DNA of 64,000 bases, taken from Sorangium cellulosum So0157-2 (GTDB taxonomy: Bacteria; Myxococcota_A; Polyangia; Polyangiales; Polyangiaceae). Location: the NCBI RefSeq assembly GCF_000418325.1, contig NC_021658.1, forward strand, positions 11,112,001-11,176,000, in the 5' to 3' direction. This document shows, piece by piece, positions 62,353 to 64,000 of the stretch. The position numbers and the translations under genes are program-made. Each line of letters starts with the position of its first letter. Position 1 is the first letter of the stretch. The notes beneath the pieces were generated by a model. That model was not told the origin of the DNA and searched no databases. It was given only the letters and a program-made list of their open reading frames with translations.

Positions 62353-62510
62353 CGCCGGCGCGCCACGTCACGATGCAACAAGCATTCCGCCGCTGCCGAC
62401 TGCCTCGATGTTCGAGATCCCAGAATGACACGACGCGTTAGCCCTCCGCTTCACGGACGCGATTCATCGCCTGTCCATGGCGGGGCGGCTCTCGCCGGAC
62501 GAAAGGGGGG

Positions 62511-62879
62511 AAGCTCGAGGCGGCGCTCGACGTAGGGATCGAGGTGGTGAGCGAGACCGTCGAGGAGCGCCGGAGGAGGCCCCTGGACAACGACATTCTG
62601 ACACTGCCGATCCAGGCCGAGGAGCAGGGTGAGGCGGCCTATCCCCCCACCTCGTCGCTCGATCTGCGGCGAAGCGCCGACGCGGGAGTTGCCTTCGGGG
62701 GCGGCGCCCACTATTGCATCGGGGCGACGCTGGCTCGCCTCGAGGGGCGGATCGCCATCGAGACGCTCGTCAGCCGCTTTCCCGAGAGGGAGCTCGCGGG
62801 GCCGGCGGTGTTCGCTCCGCGCCCCTCGCTCCGGAAGATGACCTCGTTCCCCGTCCGCCTCCGCCCCGCCCGTGCATGA
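62511..62879 (+). pseudogene. Cytochrome P450 remnant with internal deletion
   Basis: A frame beginning around KLEAALDVGIEVVSE and continuing VEERRRRPLDNDILTLPIQA matches the helix G/H region of bacterial P450s. It then jumps straight to the heme loop FGGGAHYCIGATLARLEGRI and a normal P450 end (VFAPRPSLRKMTSFPVRLRP). The I-helix, ExxR and roughly 300 residues are missing, and there is no proper start. It lies between the two PHM-like genes and is clearly a fossil, different in subfamily from the intact P450 at 17611. Confidence 0.75.
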
Positions 62880-63030
62880 GGGCGGACGCGGACACTCCGG
62901 CGCCGGCCACCCGGCGTCGACAGATTTCCCTGGGCGAGCGCGACGCCACCGCGCGACCCCGGGAACGATGCGCGCGCTCGGTCACATGCGCGCGCAGGAT
63001 ATGAGACCACCACACAGCAGGTATCGACGC

Positions 63031-64000
63031 ATGCGCACAACCACCTCGCTCATCGCTCTCCTCGGCGCCGTCGCGCTCTTCGGCTGTTCCTCCTCGGAAC
63101 CCGGCCCCGGGCCGGGGACCCCGGAGGACCAGGGGCTGGAGCCGCCGGCCGAAGGCGCCGGCGTGCAGTATCGAATGGTCTCCACGATCGAGCCGGGGCA
63201 GGAGGTCGAGCGCTGCCAGCTCTTCGTCGCGCCGCCGGAGGGGCTCAACGTCAACAAGGAGGTGGTGCGGTTCTCGAGCGGGAGCCACCACGTCCTCCTC
63301 TACGCAACGCCGTACACCGAGATCCCGAGCGAGACGCGCGACGGTGACCCCATCGATGGATCCCAGGTCCACGACTGCAGCCAGGGCCCCCAGGCCTACT
63401 GGGACGTCACCGGCGTGGTCGCCGGCTCCCAGTCCCCCGACGGCAACTCCTTCCTCGGCGAGCTCCCGGAGGGCGTGGCGCTCAAGGTCGCTCCGGGCAC
63501 GGTGCTCCTGATGAACACGCACTACCTGAACGCCTCGGGCGCGCCGCTCGAGACCGACGCGCGCGTCAACCTCTACACGATCGCGGACGACGAGGTGAAG
63601 GTCGAGGCGGGCATGCTCTTCCACTACAACCCGTTCATCAGCGTGCCGCCGCACGGGGAGTCCTCGGCGCGGATGCGCTGCACCACCGATGAGGACATCT
63701 CGGTCGTGAGGATCCAGTCGCACATGCACCGCCGCGGCGTCGGCTACGTCGCCAACAAGGTCGACCTCGACGGCACGATGACGGAGCTGTACGCCCACGA
63801 CAAATGGGAGGGGGTCCCGTCGCAGGAGTTCTCGCCGTTCCTCGAGGTCAAGGCGGGAGAGGCCCTGGACTACCGCTGCGATTTCAAGAACACCGAGGAT
63901 CGCGACATCGCGCAGGGCCTGACCACGAAGGACGAGATGTGCATGCTGATCGGGCCGTACTTCCCGCGGTCGAAGGCCTACGAGAACTGCCGGAACAGCG
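63031..64000 (+). CDS. PHM-like copper type II monooxygenase lipoprotein, copy 2 (cut by window edge)
   Basis: The frame is open from ATG 63031 to the right edge (323 codons). Signal and lipobox (LIALLGAVALFGC) resemble those of copy 1, and identity along the chain is high by eye. Ligand motifs are all present: SGSHHVLLYA, NTHYLN, QSHMHRRGVG (Met replaces Thr between the two His ligands) and DEMCMLIGPYFP. The C-terminal Cys-rich part lies outside the window. Tandem duplication followed by divergence is the likely history. Confidence 0.9.
   Translation, partial: MRTTTSLIALLGAVALFGCSSSEPGPGPGTPEDQGLEPPAEGAGVQYRMVSTIEPGQEVERCQLFVAPPEGLNVNKEVVRFSSGSHHVLLYATPYTEIPSETRDGDPIDGSQVHDCSQGPQAYWDVTGVVAGSQSPDGNSFLGELPEGVALKVAPGTVLLMNTHYLNASGAPLETDARVNLYTIADDEVKVEAGMLFHYNPFISVPPHGESSARMRCTTDEDISVVRIQSHMHRRGVGYVANKVDLDGTMTELYAHDKWEGVPSQEFSPFLEVKAGEALDYRCDFKNTEDRDIAQGLTTKDEMCMLIGPYFPRSKAYENCRNS

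Noticed and set aside
1-64000. tRNA, rRNA or riboswitch genes
   Set aside because: I looked for conserved T-loop and rRNA words in the intergenic regions and saw none; a covariance-model scan was not possible.

Overview
The window is very GC-rich, gene-dense DNA with the coding style of a large-genome myxobacterium. A Sorangium/Polyangium-like member of the Myxococcota is the best guess. Supporting signs are a eukaryote-like Ser/Thr kinase with a Pro-rich tail, many lipoproteins with Gly/Ala/Asp linkers, secreted proteins with MYXO-CTERM-like tails, DUF1501/DUF1588-type heme lipoproteins, an RsbR-like STAS protein, several AraC/TetR regulators and a type I polyketide synthase. This rests on gene content, not on a marker gene. 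I saw no rRNA, tRNA or CRISPR array.

Left third (1-20,460): a truncated Tat-type hydrolase divergent from a TetR gene; a Cys-rich lipoprotein/ferritin-like pair; a second TetR; a REP-associated tyrosine transposase (RAYT-like) flanked by two oppositely oriented clusters of a CAACCCGGGTCG-type repeat; AraC/SDR and AraC/VOC pairs; a GHL-type glycosidase; a four-gene MacAB-like exporter operon (adaptor, ATPase, two FtsX-type permeases); a methyltransferase remnant beside a UXS-like sugar-nucleotide epimerase; a Kelch lipoprotein; a cytochrome-like lipoprotein put out of frame by a 22-bp tandem duplication; a P450; a VTT membrane protein; and a hypothetical gene.

Middle (20,460-43,330): a long inverted repeat between convergent genes; a class C beta-lactamase-fold hydrolase; a three-gene DUF1588/lipoprotein/DUF1501 operon; an AraC regulator; then a scarred stretch (27,370-32,380) mixing intact genes (membrane protein, matrixin-like protease, Mut7-C protein) with a frameshifted ORF, a truncated PAS gene and a frameshifted Cys-rich surface protein. 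The last of these has lost its start next to the largest repeat cluster, an exact 25-bp tandem array. Then come an RsbR-like protein, a cupin, secreted and hypothetical proteins, the kinase, an ABC-2 exporter operon and an aminoglycoside-phosphotransferase-fold protein with an altered catalytic motif.

Right third (43,330-64,000): three iterated palindromes precede a heme-motif lipoprotein. A 1.74-kb segment bounded by near-perfect 33-bp inverted repeats carries four small ORFs and no recognisable transposase. Next come a two-domain glycosyltransferase and a formylglycine-generating-enzyme-like protein. A compact biosynthetic unit follows: a one-module PKS (KS-AT-DH-KR-ACP) ending in a condensation-type domain, with two methyltransferases. 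The window ends with two paralogous copper monooxygenase (PHM-like) lipoproteins separated by a P450 remnant; the second runs off the right edge.

The strongest leads for something undescribed are the RAYT with its dispersed ACCCGGGT repeat family, the inverted-repeat-bounded small-ORF island, and the PKS-condensation-methyltransferase unit.
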